From Dermacentor variabilis (taxonomy: Eukaryota; Arthropoda; Arachnida; Ixodida; Ixodidae), in assembly GCF_050947875.1 (NCBI RefSeq), contig NC_134570.1, positions 226,471,265 through 226,535,264 on the forward strand: a stretch of DNA of 64,000 nucleotides, in the 5' to 3' direction. Below, one piece after another: positions 62,340-64,000 of the stretch. The translations under genes were made by a program, and so were the position numbers. The notes below the pieces were generated by a model. That model was not told the DNA's origin and did not search any database. It saw only the letters and a list, made by a program, of their open reading frames with translations. How positions within the stretch are numbered: position 1 is the first letter of the stretch; every line of letters begins with the position of its first letter.

Positions 62340-63835
62340 GTGTATTATAAGCAAAATTGTCTAATGGCTTTCTCACTCAAACAAATGCGTTCAACAGGGA
62401 AATTTTGACTCACATATTCAGAAGAAAATAGTCACAGATCTGCCTATGTGCACATCTATATAGAAAGTGGCTTTTTCACTGAAGCACATGCGTTCAATAG
62501 TGAAACTATGCATCGCCTATTCAGAAGAATACACTGAGAGCTCTGCTTATGTCCACTTTTTATATTGAAAGTGGGATTGTCTTATAGCCTCACTGAAACA
62601 AATGCATTCAACAGTGAAACTTTGCCTCGCCTATTCAGACGAAAATAGTCACAGGCCTGCTTATGTGCGCATTTATATCGAAAGGGAAATCGTCTTGTGG
62701 CCTTCTCACTGAAACAAATGCATTTAACTATGAAGCTTTGCCTCGCCTATTCAAAAGATAATACTGACTGGTATGCTTATGGGCACATTTAAAATTAAAG
62801 TGGAATTGCCTTGTGGCGTTTTGACTGAAACAAATGCATTCAAGAGGGAAACTTTGGCTCGCATATTCAGAAGGAAATAGTGACAGCTCTGCTTATGAGC
62901 GCTTTATATATCGAAAGTGAAGTTGTCTTGTGGCCTTTTCACTGAAACAAATGCATACAACAGTGAAACGTTGCCTCACCAATCCGAAAGGAAATAGTGA
63001 CAGGTCTGCTTATGTGCACATTTATATTGAAAGTGAAATTGTCTTGTGGCCTTCTCCCTGAAACAAATGCATTGAACAGTGAAACTTTGCCTGGCCTATT
63101 CAGAAGGAAATTGTGACAGCTCTGCTTATGAGCACTTTTTGTATTGAAAGGAAAATTGTCTTGTGGCCTCATCACTAAAACAAATGTATTCAACAGTGAA
63201 ACTTTGCCTCGCCTATTCAGGAGAAAATAGTGATAGCTATGGGCCGATGAGCACTTATAATAAAGTAGAATGGTCTTGTGGCCTTCTGACTGAAGCAAAT
63301 GCATTCAGGAGTGAAACTTTGCATAGCATATTCAGAAGAAAAATTGAGAGGCCAGCGTATTTGGAATTATTATATTGAAAGTGAAATTGTCTTGTGGCCT
63401 TCTCACTGAAACAAATATATTCAACAATGAAACATTGGCAGCTCTACTTGTCAGTACTATTATATTGAAAGTGAAATCGTTTTATGGCCTTCTCATTGAA
63501 ACAAATGCATTCAACAGTGAAACTTTGCATCGCCTATTCAGAAGGAAATAGTGACAGTTCTGCTTATGAGCGCTTCTTATATCGAAAGTGAAGTTGTCTT
63601 GTGGCCTTTTCACTGAAACAAATGCATACAACAGTGAAACGTTGCCTCGCCAATTCGAAAGGAAATAGTGACAGGTCTGCTTATGTGCACATTTATATCG
63701 AAAGTGAAATTGTCATGTCGCCTTCTCACTGAAACAAATGCACTTTACAGTGAAACTTTGCCTCGCCTATTCAGAAGGAAATAGTGACAGCTCTGCTTAT
63801 GAGCACTTTTTATATTGAAAGTGTAATTGAATGAA
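62340..63835. repeat. Tandem array of about 116-bp units (about 13 copies)
   Basis: The landmark CAAATGCATTCAAC (or close variant) recurs at 62380, 62486, 62599, 62715, 62831, 62948, 63064, 63181, 63294, 63411, 63501, 63621 and 63735, mostly 113-117 bases apart. Each unit has ACTGAAACAAATGCATTC, GTGAAACTTTGCCTCGCC, TATTCAGAAGGAAATAGTGA, TATATTGAAAGTGAAATTG and TCTTGTGGCCTTCT. The array begins about 30 bases after the Penelope-type remnant. Confidence 0.9.
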
Positions 63836-64000
63836 TGTGTATTGTTTAGTGGCGCAAGGGCCAGGAATGGCCAAAGGGCGCCATGACTGATAATGTCTTG
63901 TTAAGCGCTGATTTGCGAGTTTCGATGGTAGGATGTAACATGGCTGTAAAGTGGTCTAAAATCAATGCGTATCATAGAAGCGTAAAATGATATACAGTAT
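63836..64000 (+). repeat. Start of another interspersed repeat
   Basis: TGTATTGTTTAGTGGCGCAA, GGGCCAGGAATGGCCAAAGG and GCGCCATGACTGATAATGTC look like the head of a common tick interspersed repeat. It runs past the window end, so neither its type nor strand can be settled. Confidence 0.35.

Noticed and set aside
62340..63835. CRISPR-like array
   Set aside because: Units are long, directly adjacent and all similar; there are no unique spacers, and the genome is animal.

Overview
This is a repeat-dense animal genomic window that most resembles an ixodid (hard) tick. The indications are a tRNA-derived SINE typical of ixodid ticks with an (ATT)n tail, CR1/Jockey-like LINEs with (AATA)n tails, RTE elements ending in (ATG)n, I-clade LINEs with RNase H, Ty3/Gypsy elements, and a lone intronless ionotropic-receptor gene. 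Species-level assignment is inference. No rRNA, functional tRNA, operon or prokaryotic signal was seen.

Region 1 (1-10.6 kb) is a set of nested insertions. A THAP-containing, P-superfamily-like DNA transposon with satellite-filled foldback arms (copy A, from about 57) is interrupted by a complete but decayed minus-strand Gypsy element (2416-10462; 222-bp LTRs, 4-bp target duplication ATAC). That Gypsy carries in its 3' LTR a second THAP/foldback transposon (copy B, 2638-5450; about 35-bp TIRs, 8-bp target duplication AGCTAACA). It also carries a LINE tail in its RNase H. Copy B preserves the empty site of the Gypsy insertion, which confirms the history. Region 2 (10.9-16.9 kb) is a plus-strand Gypsy with two LTRs, all domains recognisable and several stops.

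Region 3 (17.6-22.4 kb) holds an I-clade LINE 3' fragment and then a nearly intact CR1/Jockey-like LINE. Its ORF1 opens with a 2A-type (StopGo) peptide, and a single in-frame UAG separates it from ORF2. Region 4 (22.4-28.2 kb) is a minus-strand Gypsy with pol order protease - integrase remnant - RT - RNase H (Gmr1-like), most of its integrase missing, and a 48-bp minisatellite in each LTR with different copy number. Region 5 (28.2-31.5 kb) is a tRNA-SINE composite and an I-clade LINE whose RT has been deleted. Region 6 (33.4-38.9 kb) has a SINE and a decayed 2A-type LINE split by an RTE element with a 9-bp target duplication.

Region 7 (39-50 kb) has a possible solo LTR, a roughly 266-bp tandem array, LINE and RTE fragments, a 64-bp-arm palindrome resembling a Penelope-type terminal unit, and a 5'-truncated LINE. 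Region 8 (50.8-52.5 kb) contains the only convincing host gene, a single-exon ionotropic receptor of 587 residues on the minus strand. Region 9 (53.6-64 kb) has a LINE 3' end, a decayed near-full-length I-clade LINE, a Harbinger (HARBI1-like) transposase pseudogene, a hammerhead-like Penelope remnant and a roughly 116-bp tandem array.

The window therefore reads as transposon-built sequence between genes. Its main interest lies in element architecture (satellite foldback transposon, 2A plus UAG LINE, Gmr1-like pol order, minisatellite LTRs) and in insertion chronology. Everything was read by eye from the sequence and supplied translations; no search or alignment was run.
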